Positions 52,941 through 62,764 of a stretch of 64,000 nucleotides of DNA are shown piece by piece. Numbering within the stretch: position 1 is the first letter of the stretch; every line of letters begins with the position of its first letter. The notes beneath the pieces are model-generated. The model made no database searches, had not been told where the DNA came from, and saw only the letters and a list, made by a program, of their open reading frames with translations. The stretch is taken from NCBI RefSeq assembly GCF_013328345.1, contig NZ_JABULX010000017.1, positions 1-64,000 on the forward strand, in the 5' to 3' direction. The translations under genes and the position numbers were made by a program. Source of the DNA: Marinifaba aquimaris (lineage in GTDB: Bacteria; Pseudomonadota; Gammaproteobacteria; Enterobacterales; Alteromonadaceae).

Positions 52941-53669
52941 TCACTCTTGTGCCATAACACGTAGGCCATTTTCATTTACAACAAGCAGATATGATTTACC
53001 GAAGTCGCCCTGACATAAGTCAATAAATTGCTTATCAATGTTAAGACCTGTCGAACAGTTTTCTATTCTAAATACAGATGAAACCTTTCCAGCTTCTGTG
53101 ATAGCAGCTACGTTATTTGAATTATTAACTTTAATAACCATTTCACTACTAGCAAAAACCCTAATACTTAAAACATCATTTTGATCAGCAGCTCTTTTCT
53201 CAATAACAGACAATTGATTTCTGGGGTTATTACCTTCACTTCGCCAAGCAATAGACCAAAAATCACGGTTGTCTTTCAGTTTATGTTTTTGCTTAGCTAA
53301 CTTAGCAGAGCTATTGGTGTCTCTTACCCCAAATTCGGTATCATCATGTTGTTTATTCCAATCGTACTCAAAGGTGTTACTTACCGCGTTACTTTCAACA
53401 TCGCCGCGATCGAACTGAGATTTATACAAATCATTAACCATCAACTCATTTTTAACATAAAAAGTCGCGGTCACATCAAGTGCGTTAACAAAGTAAATAT
53501 CAGAGGTTCTATTTTTTTCTACATCATCAATTGAATCATCAATATCATTCTTGCTACATGCAGATAATGCAGTACATATAATGACTGACGTTAAAATTTT
53601 ATTTGCACGAAGAGAAAACATATCGCGGATGTTTATACGGGCCTGTAAATCAGTTAAAAATTTGTTCAT
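52941..53669 (-). CDS. Predicted lipoprotein
   Basis: 242 residues; ATG 53669 has an AGGAA site. A basic leader precedes a membrane segment ending in a lipobox (LSAC). The mature part has DDSIDDVEKNRTSDIYFVNA, a DVTATFYVKNELM strand and two late Cys (IENCSTG and DLCQGD) that may bond. No family recognised. It lies 70 bp upstream of the response regulator, so it could be co-transcribed with the second two-component system or be its target. Confidence 0.65.
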   Translation of the reverse strand: MNKFLTDLQARINIRDMFSLRANKILTSVIICTALSACSKNDIDDSIDDVEKNRTSDIYFVNALDVTATFYVKNELMVNDLYKSQFDRGDVESNAVSNTFEYDWNKQHDDTEFGVRDTNSSAKLAKQKHKLKDNRDFWSIAWRSEGNNPRNQLSVIEKRAADQNDVLSIRVFASSEMVIKVNNSNNVAAITEAGKVSSVFRIENCSTGLNIDKQFIDLCQGDFGKSYLLVVNENGLRVMAQE

Positions 53670-53945
53670 GGTTTTTCCTATTGCATTAGTTGCGTTGCAT
53701 TTGATGGTGCTAATTTAACGTGCAAAGGAAAAAAGAGCTGTTGCCCTTTGGAGACCTAATGTGACAGTTCGTGACAAAAAGCCAGACTAGGTCTAAAACC
53801 AATCTCTTTTATCAGTAAATTTGGTGTTTAATGGCTGTAAAAAAGCGGTATTGGAAGAGCTTTTTAGCTAACCAGCCTATTTAGAGAAAACGGCTAGGCA
53901 GCTATATAAAATGACGAGCTTTGTTTTAAAGTGATACTAAATTCA
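53670..53945. other. Intergenic region before the cassette array
   Basis: About 275 bp upstream of the lipoprotein gene. No gene seen. Confidence 0.5.
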
Positions 53946-54020
53946 ATGCTAAGAGATGGCGTAATGTGGGAAGCGCCAAAAGCTAAAAGTCAGCTATTGA
54001 CGCCATAGTCTTTTGTTAGC
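53946..54020 (-). other. attC site 1
   Basis: 75 bp. Minus strand starts CTAACAAAAG at the gene stop and has inner arms ATGGCGT / ACGCCAT; the far end reads CTTAGCA (degraded GTTAGCA). Oriented as expected for the gene that ends at 54020. Confidence 0.7.
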
Positions 54021-54475
54021 TATTTTCGCTCGCATATATAAGGGTCATCAGAGTCGTCATCTATTGTTGAAAAACGCGCGGGTGACAGTTCTACAACATG
54101 TGATTTGTATTCGTTTTTTTCAAACTGAAGTAACTGAAGTAACTCATGTGATTGCAGGATTTCTGCATGCGATGCATCACTGAACTCAGATGAAGTCGTG
54201 ATTGCAGTAAGCGTATTGTCTTCCAAAGTCCACGGACCGGAATAGGCAACGGTAAACCAAACACCATCAATACCTTTGTAGCTATAAGTATGATAATCGG
54301 TTGACGTTCCGTCAGGGCGAAACTGAATCGTATGATGGATATCCATATCTAGCAGGTTGCCTTCTGTTACGAGCTCCGTTACTCCACAATCCCACTCCCC
54401 AAGCAAATCTGAATCTCCGGCAGTTGCAATGTCAGTTCCTACCAAGAACCAAAACAATAAAACGATGAATCTCAT
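54020..54475 (-). CDS. Cassette gene: exported unknown protein
   Basis: 151 residues with a signal peptide (ending ATA). Tight beta-rich body with DSDLLGEWDCGVTELVTEG, IQFRPDGTST and WFTVAYSGPWTLEDNTLTAI, similar in form to lipocalin-like (DUF-type) domains; two Cys (WDCGV and YICER) likely bond. GAGG site before the ATG, and the stop is overlapped by attC site 1, a true cassette hallmark. Function unknown. Confidence 0.7.
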   Translation of the reverse strand: MRFIVLLFWFLVGTDIATAGDSDLLGEWDCGVTELVTEGNLLDMDIHHTIQFRPDGTSTDYHTYSYKGIDGVWFTVAYSGPWTLEDNTLTAITTSSEFSDASHAEILQSHELLQLLQFEKNEYKSHVVELSPARFSTIDDDSDDPYICERK

Positions 54476-54489
54476 TTGTACCTCAATAT

Positions 54490-54588
54490 AGCTAACGCCT
54501 TACACAGCGGCTGGAAAAGCTGGCGCTTTTTTGTGCGAATGCACAAAAAGTGACAGGTTTGACAGTCCGTTGCTGCAACTTGTTAGGA
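54490..54588 (-). other. attC site 2
   Basis: About 99 bp. Minus strand begins TCCTAACAAG and ends GGCGTTAGC. Inner dyad includes TTTTTTGTGC / GCACAAAAA. Clear attC. Confidence 0.85.
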
Positions 54589-55347
54589 TTTTTTTGGTTC
54601 GTCATATTCATAAATCACGCTTTTAATCGAACGAATATTAACATTTTCACATGCAGCTATATCGGTTGAGAAGAAGCAAATATTCATTCCATTGTCATCC
54701 AAAACACTGGGATACATTAATGCTTCAATCCCATATGCTTTAAATTTTTCTGCAATATATTGACTAGCTAAATATGCGTGATCATCGTTATTGTGAGCTG
54801 GAGCCGAAAAATAATGTTTAGTTAAAACACTAGAGATAATCTGGTTTAATGCTCTTCTTTCTTTCACCACCTCCAAGCTTTCATTCGGTTTTAATTTAGG
54901 TGATTTTGATGAATTTGGTGATTTTGATAAATCTACTACATTAACATCTCGAGAAGTTGAGAATTTCCCAACTGAGACGTTTGCCCCTTTCCAAGGCCGT
55001 ATTTCAGATATTGCAGTTTTTTCAGCGAATGCACCATACAAATATGAAATCCCAACAGGATTAATTCTTCCCGCAGAGGCAATGCCGCTTGGAGGAGCTC
55101 CCATTTCTGTGTTCTTGAAACAAACTTCTTGATTTACACCATGAACTCTCGCGCGCCAAAAGTTTGTACCTTTATCTATTACGCTTTTATTTTCAACATA
55201 TGATTCACAAAATGTGGTAACAATTTTTTCCATATTACGAGGTAAAGAGAATCTATTTTTATTTTTCAGATGCTCACCTATACCTGTAAAAGTATCAGAG
55301 ATTTCTTTTGGCAGTATTATTGTAACCTTACTAGACATACCTAACAT
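54583..55347 (-). CDS. Cassette gene: RES-domain protein (orphan toxin-like)
   Basis: 254 residues. After about 60 helical residues (HEPN/RES N-terminal-like) a RES domain follows: FWRARVHG (Arg65), AGRIN (Arg94), AISEIRPW (Glu115) and ALMYPSV (Ser214). RES proteins of Xre-RES toxin-antitoxin pairs split NAD+. Here no Xre antitoxin gene is next to it; the neighbours are unrelated cassettes. It could be an orphan, an immune effector, or be held silent in the array. The gene stop overlaps attC site 2. Confidence 0.85.
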   Translation of the reverse strand: MLGMSSKVTIILPKEISDTFTGIGEHLKNKNRFSLPRNMEKIVTTFCESYVENKSVIDKGTNFWRARVHGVNQEVCFKNTEMGAPPSGIASAGRINPVGISYLYGAFAEKTAISEIRPWKGANVSVGKFSTSRDVNVVDLSKSPNSSKSPKLKPNESLEVVKERRALNQIISSVLTKHYFSAPAHNNDDHAYLASQYIAEKFKAYGIEALMYPSVLDDNGMNICFFSTDIAACENVNIRSIKSVIYEYDEPKKS

Positions 55348-55371
55348 TTCTTCCCATATTCGCGATCTAAT

Positions 55372-55430
55372 CCTAACGCCCGCCTCAACTGACAGAGGCC
55401 GGAGGTCAGATTGCAGGCGCTTGTTATACG
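55372..55430 (-). other. attC site 3
   Basis: 59 bp, the classic size. Minus strand begins GTATAACAAGCGCCTGC and ends GGCGGGCGTTAGGAT. Strong match to an integron attC. Confidence 0.92.
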
Positions 55431-55985
55431 TTACTTTGAACCAATAGCTATATAATTCATTCTTACTGGCGTACGATTTGCTCGACTAGAATGCTCGACA
55501 ATACTGCCTCTATAAGAAGAATTAGTTACTTGGTTATTGTAGACAGAGAAAGCCCAGCCACTGCTATTCGCGTTGACTCCATTTGCTATGGTAGGAATAA
55601 CGGAAAATGGAGATACAAAATTAAAACTAAAGCTTCTGGTATGCGTATTTGCTGTCGGCAAGTCCATATATCCCCAACAGATTTGATTTGACTCTCCCAT
55701 TTCAGCACACCAGTTTGTGCCAGAACTCGATATATTTCGGATGCCATTTAATCCATCTCTTCCATTTACGCCATTCTTACCATCAGATCCGTCTTTAGGT
55801 TTGAATCTAGCGTCAGTAGAAAGCTTATTTAATAGAACAGTATTAAATGCACTATCGTTAGATAGGTTGTCTGCTATTTCTTGGAGCTGAACTTCAGTCA
55901 ATTTTTGTCCAACATTAGAACCTAAATAGGTTATAGCTGAAGCTATTACTGCCGCTGTAACCCCAATGACTATTTCTTTTTGCAC
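55431..55985 (-). CDS. Cassette gene: collagen-like plus lectin-like protein
   Basis: 184 residues, GTG start with GGAG at 8 nt. N-terminal membrane anchor or signal (about 5-22), a helix, then a short collagen-like Gly-X-Y run (KDGSDGKNGVNGRDGLNG, about 64-81), and a beta-rich C-terminal domain (FNFVSPFSVIPTIANG and WAFSVYNNQVTNSSYRG) like phage tail fibre tips or H-type lectins. Trimerisation via the collagen-like part is probable. Looks like a captured adhesion or phage-fibre module. Confidence 0.7.
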   Translation of the reverse strand: MQKEIVIGVTAAVIASAITYLGSNVGQKLTEVQLQEIADNLSNDSAFNTVLLNKLSTDARFKPKDGSDGKNGVNGRDGLNGIRNISSSGTNWCAEMGESNQICWGYMDLPTANTHTRSFSFNFVSPFSVIPTIANGVNANSSGWAFSVYNNQVTNSSYRGSIVEHSSRANRTPVRMNYIAIGSK

Positions 55986-56020
55986 TTAATTTTCTCCTTG
56001 GTTGAAATTTCTCTCCGAAC

Positions 56021-56130
56021 GTATAACGCCCTGTTAATAGGCAAATTTTGCTGGGTTGATTTTTGCCTGCGGAGCAGAATAGCAAAAAGCGACACTGTGA
56101 AATTTGTCCTTATTTAACAGCTTGTTATGT
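56021..56130 (-). other. attC site 4
   Basis: About 110 bp. Minus strand begins ACATAACAAGCTGTTAAATA and ends TTAACAGGGCGTTATAC. Outer arms pair (CTGTTAAATA / TATTAACAG). Confidence 0.88.
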
Positions 56131-56136
56131 ATTTAT

Positions 56137-56541
56137 TCACGCTACTTTACCCCACCACCCTTTAAAAGCGCGTTCAGGTAAAACAAACATAGTTATACTA
56201 CCGCATTTATTACATTGCCAATACGAATCTGGCCCTGTTACGCCTTGATATTTAAACTCAAATTTTAAATATTCAGGGCGCTGGATGCCTTTATAGTTAT
56301 CATTCTTAGTTAAACTTAATGCGTCGTCTATAGTTTTGATTGAGCTACAATGGTTGCAAGATACTAATTGCTCTAAGACGTTACGACCGACTAACCGATC
56401 ACAATTTTTAAGCTTAAGGTACTCGCCTCTCGAAAAGTTATTTTCGATTTCATGCCGGAAAGTTTCAACGAACTCTTTAAAGCATTCATCATCTACTTCT
56501 AGGGACAACCAACTTTTTAGTGAGTTTTTGATATTTTTCAT
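56137..56541 (-). CDS. Cassette gene: zinc-ribbon-like unknown protein
   Basis: 134 residues from ATG 56541; the longer frame upstream reads through attC site 5 and is not real. Two Cys pairs (CNHC and CNKC) probably bind zinc. C-terminus ends MFVLPERAFKGWWGKVA. No family recognised; the size and context are typical for a cassette protein. A second ATG at 56559 is possible. Confidence 0.6.
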   Translation of the reverse strand: MKNIKNSLKSWLSLEVDDECFKEFVETFRHEIENNFSRGEYLKLKNCDRLVGRNVLEQLVSCNHCSSIKTIDDALSLTKNDNYKGIQRPEYLKFEFKYQGVTGPDSYWQCNKCGSITMFVLPERAFKGWWGKVA

Positions 56542-56555
56542 CTTGCTACACTGAC

Positions 56556-56660
56556 ACATAACGCCGTTGTAACCGGCAAAAAATTGTTGGCTAAAATGTG
56601 AAGCGAAGCGTAGCGTAGCAGCCAACAGTTTTTTGTCCGCGTTGACGACCTTGTTATGCG
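56556..56660 (-). other. attC site 5
   Basis: About 104 bp. Minus strand begins CGCATAACAAGG and ends GGCGTTATGT, with a GTTGGCTG / CAGCCAAC inner dyad (GTTGGCT at 56611-56617 region). Clear attC. Confidence 0.88.
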
Positions 56661-57531
56661 TTGACACTCAAATTTAGAAGCGCTTGCGCCTGCACCAATA
56701 AGCCAAAATTAAAATTAAAAAACACCCACCAAACCCAAAATTGCAAAGAAGCGTTCGACTGGTGAATGACCTTTCTGGTCACAGCTTAAATTGAAAAACG
56801 AAGAGCCAAGACCAACTTAAAACTTGATTACGCCACTGTACCTAAAAGCTAATTTGAAGAAAAGACTTGAAGTAAAAACCGTTTTAAAGACAGCGATTTA
56901 AAGTGACGCATAACAGTTTAATAGATGGACGTTTCCTATTTATTTTTGAAACAAATTTCCGTCTATTTCTCATTAATATTTTTTTACATTCTCTCTACGA
57001 TAAGCTAGCCGTGGCTTGTGTTCAACCCTTAATTTTATCGTTTTAAAAAACGTGGAAAAAAGTGTGTACTTGTAATAAATGAGAAACTTGAATTGACTGA
57101 TTATATACCCAGTACTCATTATAAAATTTAGGAAGGAAAATTCATCATTAATGTAATACATATCTGACATCTGACTTTTCATTTTGAATTGTGGTTGAGA
57201 TGGGTGAGTAAATGGTGTTGGTGTTGGTGTTGGTGTTGGTGTTGGTGTTGGTTTTGACTGAACAGGCTGTTAAGTCATATGCCAGCTGTTTTTTACAGCG
57301 TTGAAATTGTAGATAGTGAGTAATAACTGGTGAATTTAGCCTTAGTTATATGAGGTTGAGTTTTTTATTAAAGACATCTAACAGTTTAATAATTCGCGAT
57401 TTATGCATTGTTCTTTTTATCGTTTTTTTTTATTCACTCGAAATAATGAAGTTTTTCGGTAGATACAACTAAATGACAGTTAAGTTACAAAGACTCGTTT
57501 TCAAACTCATCTAGAATAGTTATTAAACAAC
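56661..57531. other. Gene-poor region: possible gene-less cassette, array end, chitinase upstream region
   Basis: From 56661 to about 56910 is a stretch bounded on the right by GCATAAC, mirroring the attC 5 end, so it may be a cassette without a normal gene; a minus-strand frame there codes a short hydrophobic piece with basic end (FLILILAYWCRRKRF) but has no start codon. From 56911 on, no gene is convincing. A minus-strand frame with (Pro-Thr)n and no start lies at 56973-57269. The end holds the chitinase promoter. Confidence 0.4.
57214..57255. repeat. Hexanucleotide tandem repeat GGTGTT
   Basis: Six perfect GGTGTT units (57214-57249) and one variant. On the minus strand it codes Pro-Thr repeats in a frame without start codon. 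Confidence 0.9.
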
Positions 57532-58599
57532 ATGGATGGGTATATACTCTTGAAAAAACTCACTTTTCTTCTATTAACTTTACTGGTCTCCAGCTTTTCG
57601 AGCTGGGCTAATACATGTAAACCTGTTATTGCGGTTTACCCGGTCTGGCTTGAAGATCACCCCACAGCCATTAAAAACTTACCTTGGCATCAGTTTAGTC
57701 ATATCGCCATTGCATCCATTTACCCTAAAGAAGATGGCTCGCTTGAAACCACTCAAGCCGATACGTTTATCAAGCAACTGGTTAAAGCCGCAAAAGCACA
57801 TGATACCCAAGTAGTTATTTCGGTTGGAGGTGCACATCACGCAAGTAAAGGCTTTCTTAGTATTGTAAAAAGTGAAGATAAACTTGCCACATTTACCCAG
57901 TCACTAAAAAGATATGTCGCTAAGTACAATTTAGACGGCGTAGATATTGATTGGGAGTATTGGACTTACCAATCTGAGCTAGGAAAAGGCGGGCAAGATC
58001 CTATTGAGAGTAAGCAGCTTGTAAAACTTGCCGCTATGGTTAACGATACCTTACCAGATGATATTTTATTAACCGCAGATATTGCAGCTGGCCCTTGGGT
58101 TGGGCCGCAGTATTTGGCCGAGCTTCAATCACATGTCGATTATCTTAATTTGATGGCTTTTGATTTTACTGGTGCTTGGTCTAGCTCGCCCATTGCTCAC
58201 CATTCTGACTTCGCTACGTTTAAATTAGCTATTAACAATGTGCTTAATCGCGGGTTTACCAAAGACAAATTGCTGATCAGTTTACCGGCCTACGGTATTG
58301 AATTTATCGATGGGGAAAATAAACAAATTAACCATGTCAGTTATAAAAGCATTGCTAAAACATTGGGTGAAGATGAAAAAAAGATTAACCAAGGTCAGTA
58401 TGGCCATATCTATTTTGAAACCCCAAGTTTAATCAAGCAAAAGGTCGATTATGCATTAAAACATGATTTAGCGGGGTTTTCGTTCTTTGAAATCAACTCA
58501 GATAGTAACAACCAAGCGATTAGTTTGATGAATCAGCTTGCCTTAGGTGTTTCAACAAAAAGCTGTGCTTATAGTCAATTACAGCCATTAGCAAAATAA
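57532..58599 (+). CDS. GH18 family chitinase-like hydrolase
   Basis: 355 residues with signal peptide (ending SWA). The GH18 signature DGVDIDWEYW holds the acid Glu142; upstream VVISVGGAHH and downstream YLNLMAFDFTGAW are the other conserved barrel strands. Single catalytic domain, no chitin-binding module, so probably acts on oligomers or related amino sugars in the envelope or outside. ATG 57532 kept; an internal TTG nine codons on is the alternative. Confidence 0.9.
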   Translation: MDGYILLKKLTFLLLTLLVSSFSSWANTCKPVIAVYPVWLEDHPTAIKNLPWHQFSHIAIASIYPKEDGSLETTQADTFIKQLVKAAKAHDTQVVISVGGAHHASKGFLSIVKSEDKLATFTQSLKRYVAKYNLDGVDIDWEYWTYQSELGKGGQDPIESKQLVKLAAMVNDTLPDDILLTADIAAGPWVGPQYLAELQSHVDYLNLMAFDFTGAWSSSPIAHHSDFATFKLAINNVLNRGFTKDKLLISLPAYGIEFIDGENKQINHVSYKSIAKTLGEDEKKINQGQYGHIYFETPSLIKQKVDYALKHDLAGFSFFEINSDSNNQAISLMNQLALGVSTKSCAYSQLQPLAK

Positions 58600-58663
58600 T
58601 AACCTGTAAGACTAATCACAAATAGAATCGTTTTTTAATTGAGAAAACAATGAAAGAGATAAA

Positions 58664-58703
58664 TAAAAAAGGGCTAAACCGCAGTTTAGCCCCTTTTATT
58701 TTT
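58664..58703. terminator. Bidirectional terminator between convergent genes
   Basis: GGGCTAAAC / GTTTAGCCC stem with CGCA loop (58671-58692), flanked by A-run and T-run. Serves both the chitinase gene and the MCP gene. Confidence 0.9.
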
Positions 58704-58723
58704 TGCTGTTGTGGAACAGAGCT

Positions 58724-61700
58724 TTAAAACTCTTCCCACTCTTCACTGTCAGATGTAAAGCTATGTGCAAGATTATTACTCGTTGAAGAGTATGTACTTT
58801 GCGCAGGCACCGGCGCAGCAGGTACAAAACCCAGTTGCGGGGTATCAAAATCTGACAGGTCTTTTTCTAATTTAAAGAAGGCCATTAAGTTATACATATC
58901 TTTAGCTTGCTGACTTAACGATAAACTCGCCGCAGTGGCTTCTTCAACTAATGCCGCATTTTGTTGGGTCATATCGTCCATTTGGGTCACCGCTTTGCTA
59001 ACTTGCTCGATACCGATAGTTTGCTCATTGGCCGCTTCGCTGATCTGTTTGATCATCACACTGACACTTTCTACCGCACTGACAATTTGGTTTAGCGTTT
59101 CACCCGACTCATTAACCAGTTGCGTACCACCTTCTACTTTAACCACACTGTCGCGAATTAGGTCTTTAATTTCTTTTGCAGCAACAGCCGAGCGCTGTGC
59201 TAAGTTTCTAACCTCTGCCGCAACCACTGCAAACCCTCGACCTTGCTCGCCAGCTCTAGCAGCTTCTACCGCAGCATTAAGTGCCAATAGGTTTGTTTGG
59301 AAGGCAATTTCATCAATCACGCCAATAATATCGGAAATTTTGTTGCTAGAGTCGTTTATCTCACTCATGGCTTCAATTGCTTGTTTAACCACGTGCCCAC
59401 CATTACTCGCCACTTCTTGTGCCTGACTTGCCAACTGGTTAACTTCATTGGCACTGGCGGCACTTTGGCGAACGGTCGATGTCATTTGCTCCATTGACGA
59501 GGCGGTTTCTTCAAGCGATGAGGCCTGCTCTTCTGTACGCTGGCTTAAATCACTATTACCACTTTGAATTTCTTGTGATGAACGCGTGACCGTTTCAGAT
59601 GATTCTTTTATCTTGATGATAACTTCAGTTAACTTCTCAACCGTTTTGTTAGCATCTTCTTTTAACGTACCAAATGAGCCAGAGTAGTCATTTAACACGC
59701 GTTTAGTTAAGTCGCCTTCAGCCATGGCACTGAGTACGTTTAATACGTCTTCTAAGCCTTGGTCCGTGGTTTTAACTAAGTTATTGAGGTTTTGGCTTAA
59801 TTGCTCAAAAAAGCCTGTCTTACCAGTTAAATCAATATGAGTTTTGAAGTTACCTTGGTTAGCTTGTTCAACTAATTGAACAATTTCGCCGATCACACTC
59901 TTCATTTGCGTAACGGTGTTGTTTGAGTAAGTTTTTAGTTGATCAAATGCACCTTGGTAATCAGACGAAATCGTTTGTGATAAATCCCCTTTTTCAAGCG
60001 CTGCTAAAATGCGAACAACATCGTCTAAACCCTTATCTGTAGTTTCGACTAAGTTATTTAAGCTTTCACTCAAGGTAGCAAAAAAGCCTGATTTACCCGT
60101 TAAGTCAATTCTCGATTTAAAATCGCCCTCGTTAGCGGTATTAACCAAATCACTGATATCACCTATTACGAGTTGCATTTGTAAAACGGTATTATTTGAG
60201 TAGTTTTTCAATTGCTCAAACGCACCTTGATAATCAGACGTAATGGTTTGTGATAAATCCCCTTTTTCTAGGGCGGCTAAAATTCGAACCACATCATCTA
60301 AACCTTTATCAGTGGTTTGAACTAAGTTGTTTAAGCTTTCACTTAATTCAGCAAAGAACCCGGTTTTCCCCGTTAAATCTATGCTGGTTTTAAAGTTGCC
60401 ACGGTTAGCTTCATTAACGAGTTGGCTGATATCACCAATCACCTTATTCATCTGATTGACCGTATTATTGGCGTAATCTTTTAACTGATTGAATGACCCT
60501 TGATATTGCGCATCGATCGTTTGTGATAAATCACCTTTCTCTAACGCACCTAGAATACGGATAACGTCTTCAAGGCCTTTATCGGTTGTTTGCATTAACT
60601 CATTTAAGTTGGCACTTAAATCTTTAAAGAAGCCCGATTTACCCGATAATTCGATTTGTGATTTAAAATCACCATTGTTAGCGGCTTTGACTAAATTACC
60701 AATTTCGCCCATCGCAGTATTAAGCTGGTTAATGGTGTTATTTGACGACTGTTTTAGTTCTAAGAAATCACCGTGATAATCTGCTGTGATCGTTTGGCTC
60801 AAGTCCCCATTTGCAATGGCTCTTAACACGCGGTTGATGTCGCTTAAGCCCGTATGACAAGTACTGACAAGTTGGTTTAAGCCATTACTTAGCTCAAGAA
60901 ATACGCCTTCTTTACCACGAGTATCAATTGACTGAGTAAAGTCGCCCTCTACTGCAGCCTTAACTAAGTTATCAATTTCAATTTGAATGCTTTCATCCGC
61001 TTGGCGACGAGCATCTAAATTATCGCGCATTGCTGCCACCGATTGTAAAACGCCAGTGGTTTTATTCGCATCCAATTTCATGCTGAAATCGCCTTTGGCA
61101 ATACGATTAGCAATTTGCGTAATATCTTTTGGCTCACCACCAATCGACTCGCGAATGATACGACCAATGTAAATAGACAAAATAGCGCCAACAATTAACG
61201 CAAAAATAGAAATGGTCATCACAAAAGCAGAGGTGCGTTCCGCTTTACTCTGCAGTGCAGGGCCTAGTGTATCTTGATCATTTTTAACCGATAGTTTTAC
61301 CTGTTCTATTTTATCGGCAACGATTGGCCCCACTCGGTTTAAGGTATTTTGAATAAGGTCGTTACGAGAATTAATGACATTTGTGACATCGCTAAACGCA
61401 TTGATGTATGTTTGATGAGATTGCCTAACCGATGCTAATAAAGCCCTTCGGTTTGGGTGGTCGACTTTACTATCAAGATCATCAAGTGCTTTGACCATTT
61501 TGATATTTAATTCTTCATTAGCACGCGCTTGGTCTTCATCTGCATTGGTGGTTAAAAACTTCGCAACAAATAAACGCCCCAGTAATAAGTGCTCTTGCAC
61601 GCGGCCAGCATAGAAAGCCGCTTCTGCATCCTCATCTTCATAAGCACTTTCCATAATTTCCGTTGTAGCTTGTCGCATCGCAAGACCTGCTGGGTCGAGA

Positions 61701-62125
61701 CGCTCGAAGACAATCTTATTGCGATCCGCATACAAATCGACAACTTGTTGAAAGCCATTTTCATAGCTTTTTACTTCCTGATTCACCTCCGCTACTAACT
61801 TGGCACGGCCAGGGGCTTGAATTTCGACTTTTGCTTCTTCTAAGAAAGTATGCATTTTGTCTTTGCGTTCATTGAACTGGTTGAGTGCCTGCTCGGAGCG
61901 AGTATTGATATAGCCTAATACCGACAAACGCATCATCAACATATTGGCTTGGACACGACCGGCTAAGTTAGTGTCTCTAGCTAAACCTCGGTACTCGACA
62001 AAACCAGAATAAAGGTTGGATACCCCAGAATAGGAACTGACCGATATTACAATTAATAAAAAGATAATGGCGCCAAAACCAACATACATTTGGCGACCTA
62101 TCGTGAGGTTTCTAAGATTGAACAT
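58724..62125 (-). CDS. Methyl-accepting chemotaxis protein with a poly-HAMP array
   Basis: 1133 residues. Membrane helices near 12-32 and 302-322 enclose a helical periplasmic sensor. After the first HAMP come five tandem units of about 92 residues, each with two HAMP-like halves (GDF...GFF and GDLSQTI), about eleven HAMPs in total. Then the signalling hairpin ([20 protein letters not shown] and [18 protein letters not shown]). The C-terminus EEWEEF resembles the NWETF tether that binds CheR. Units 3 and 4 are almost identical in protein, so recombination could change the number of units. Ligand unknown. Confidence 0.93.
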   Translation of the reverse strand: MFNLRNLTIGRQMYVGFGAIIFLLIVISVSSYSGVSNLYSGFVEYRGLARDTNLAGRVQANMLMMRLSVLGYINTRSEQALNQFNERKDKMHTFLEEAKVEIQAPGRAKLVAEVNQEVKSYENGFQQVVDLYADRNKIVFERLDPAGLAMRQATTEIMESAYEDEDAEAAFYAGRVQEHLLLGRLFVAKFLTTNADEDQARANEELNIKMVKALDDLDSKVDHPNRRALLASVRQSHQTYINAFSDVTNVINSRNDLIQNTLNRVGPIVADKIEQVKLSVKNDQDTLGPALQSKAERTSAFVMTISIFALIVGAILSIYIGRIIRESIGGEPKDITQIANRIAKGDFSMKLDANKTTGVLQSVAAMRDNLDARRQADESIQIEIDNLVKAAVEGDFTQSIDTRGKEGVFLELSNGLNQLVSTCHTGLSDINRVLRAIANGDLSQTITADYHGDFLELKQSSNNTINQLNTAMGEIGNLVKAANNGDFKSQIELSGKSGFFKDLSANLNELMQTTDKGLEDVIRILGALEKGDLSQTIDAQYQGSFNQLKDYANNTVNQMNKVIGDISQLVNEANRGNFKTSIDLTGKTGFFAELSESLNNLVQTTDKGLDDVVRILAALEKGDLSQTITSDYQGAFEQLKNYSNNTVLQMQLVIGDISDLVNTANEGDFKSRIDLTGKSGFFATLSESLNNLVETTDKGLDDVVRILAALEKGDLSQTISSDYQGAFDQLKTYSNNTVTQMKSVIGEIVQLVEQANQGNFKTHIDLTGKTGFFEQLSQNLNNLVKTTDQGLEDVLNVLSAMAEGDLTKRVLNDYSGSFGTLKEDANKTVEKLTEVIIKIKESSETVTRSSQEIQSGNSDLSQRTEEQASSLEETASSMEQMTSTVRQSAASANEVNQLASQAQEVASNGGHVVKQAIEAMSEINDSSNKISDIIGVIDEIAFQTNLLALNAAVEAARAGEQGRGFAVVAAEVRNLAQRSAVAAKEIKDLIRDSVVKVEGGTQLVNESGETLNQIVSAVESVSVMIKQISEAANEQTIGIEQVSKAVTQMDDMTQQNAALVEEATAASLSLSQQAKDMYNLMAFFKLEKDLSDFDTPQLGFVPAAPVPAQSTYSSTSNNLAHSFTSDSEEWEEF

Positions 62126-62533
62126 TATGTCTCCCTAATGTCAGGATGAGGAATGAATAAAGCCATTTATTCGAGCTAGCAGACGTTATCAGTAGCCATA
62201 TAAACTGTAGCACTATGAATAAAAAACAATAAATATCAGACAGATAAAAGTAAATAAATGATTATTTATCTCAATATACGATAAACAAGTCAATTTATGC
62301 GTTAAACAACAAACCAACTAAGACCAACGACAAAAATGTATTTAATGATAATTATTTACAACTTATTGAAGGTTTTATCAAAGCGCTTTTAAACTTACCA
62401 AATAAGGTACTTTTGGTATTGATTGGATTGAGAAGACGTTGACATGGCGTGTTAGGGCTAAAGTACAACTCAATCTATTACCCATTTTTATGATATAAAG
62501 AATTCTATATCTAAAAACTATAAAGGACACCTC
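62126..62533. other. Intergenic region between MCP and DUF350 genes
   Basis: 408 bp holding divergent promoters. TGATAATTATTTACA at 62346-62360 matches a Fur box at 12 of 14 positions, so an iron input is possible but unproven. Nothing else seen. Confidence 0.35.
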
Positions 62534-62764
62534 ATGGAATTTGATTTTATCAGCGCTAGTTTTATTAATCTTATAATAAACCTAAGTTACACCATCATTT
62601 CATTATTTATCGCCGTTGTTGCTTTGATAATAGTTGATAAGAAATTACTTAAAGATGTAGATATACAACAAGAGCTGAAAAACAATAATTTAGCCGTGGC
62701 TATCTTTGCCTCTTCAATTATGATTTTTGTTGCGCTCATTATCTGTTTTGGTATGCAGTCATAA
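62534..62764 (+). CDS. DUF350-like small membrane protein
   Basis: 76 residues with two membrane helices (about 11-32 and 52-72), and NNLAVAIFASSIMIF in the second one as in DUF350 proteins. AAGGA site. Its stop is directly followed by the ATG of the transglutaminase gene, so they are coupled. Confidence 0.8.
   Translation: MEFDFISASFINLIINLSYTIISLFIAVVALIIVDKKLLKDVDIQQELKNNNLAVAIFASSIMIFVALIICFGMQS

Noticed and set aside
56541-56667. N-terminal extension of the zinc-ribbon cassette gene
   Set aside because: The extra residues are a translation of attC site 5.
57250-57531. c-di-GMP or other riboswitch before the chitinase gene
   Set aside because: No matching conserved core was seen by eye.
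58935-59426. Plus-strand open frame opposite the MCP signalling domain
   Set aside because: Antisense shadow of a highly conserved coding region, no start signal.
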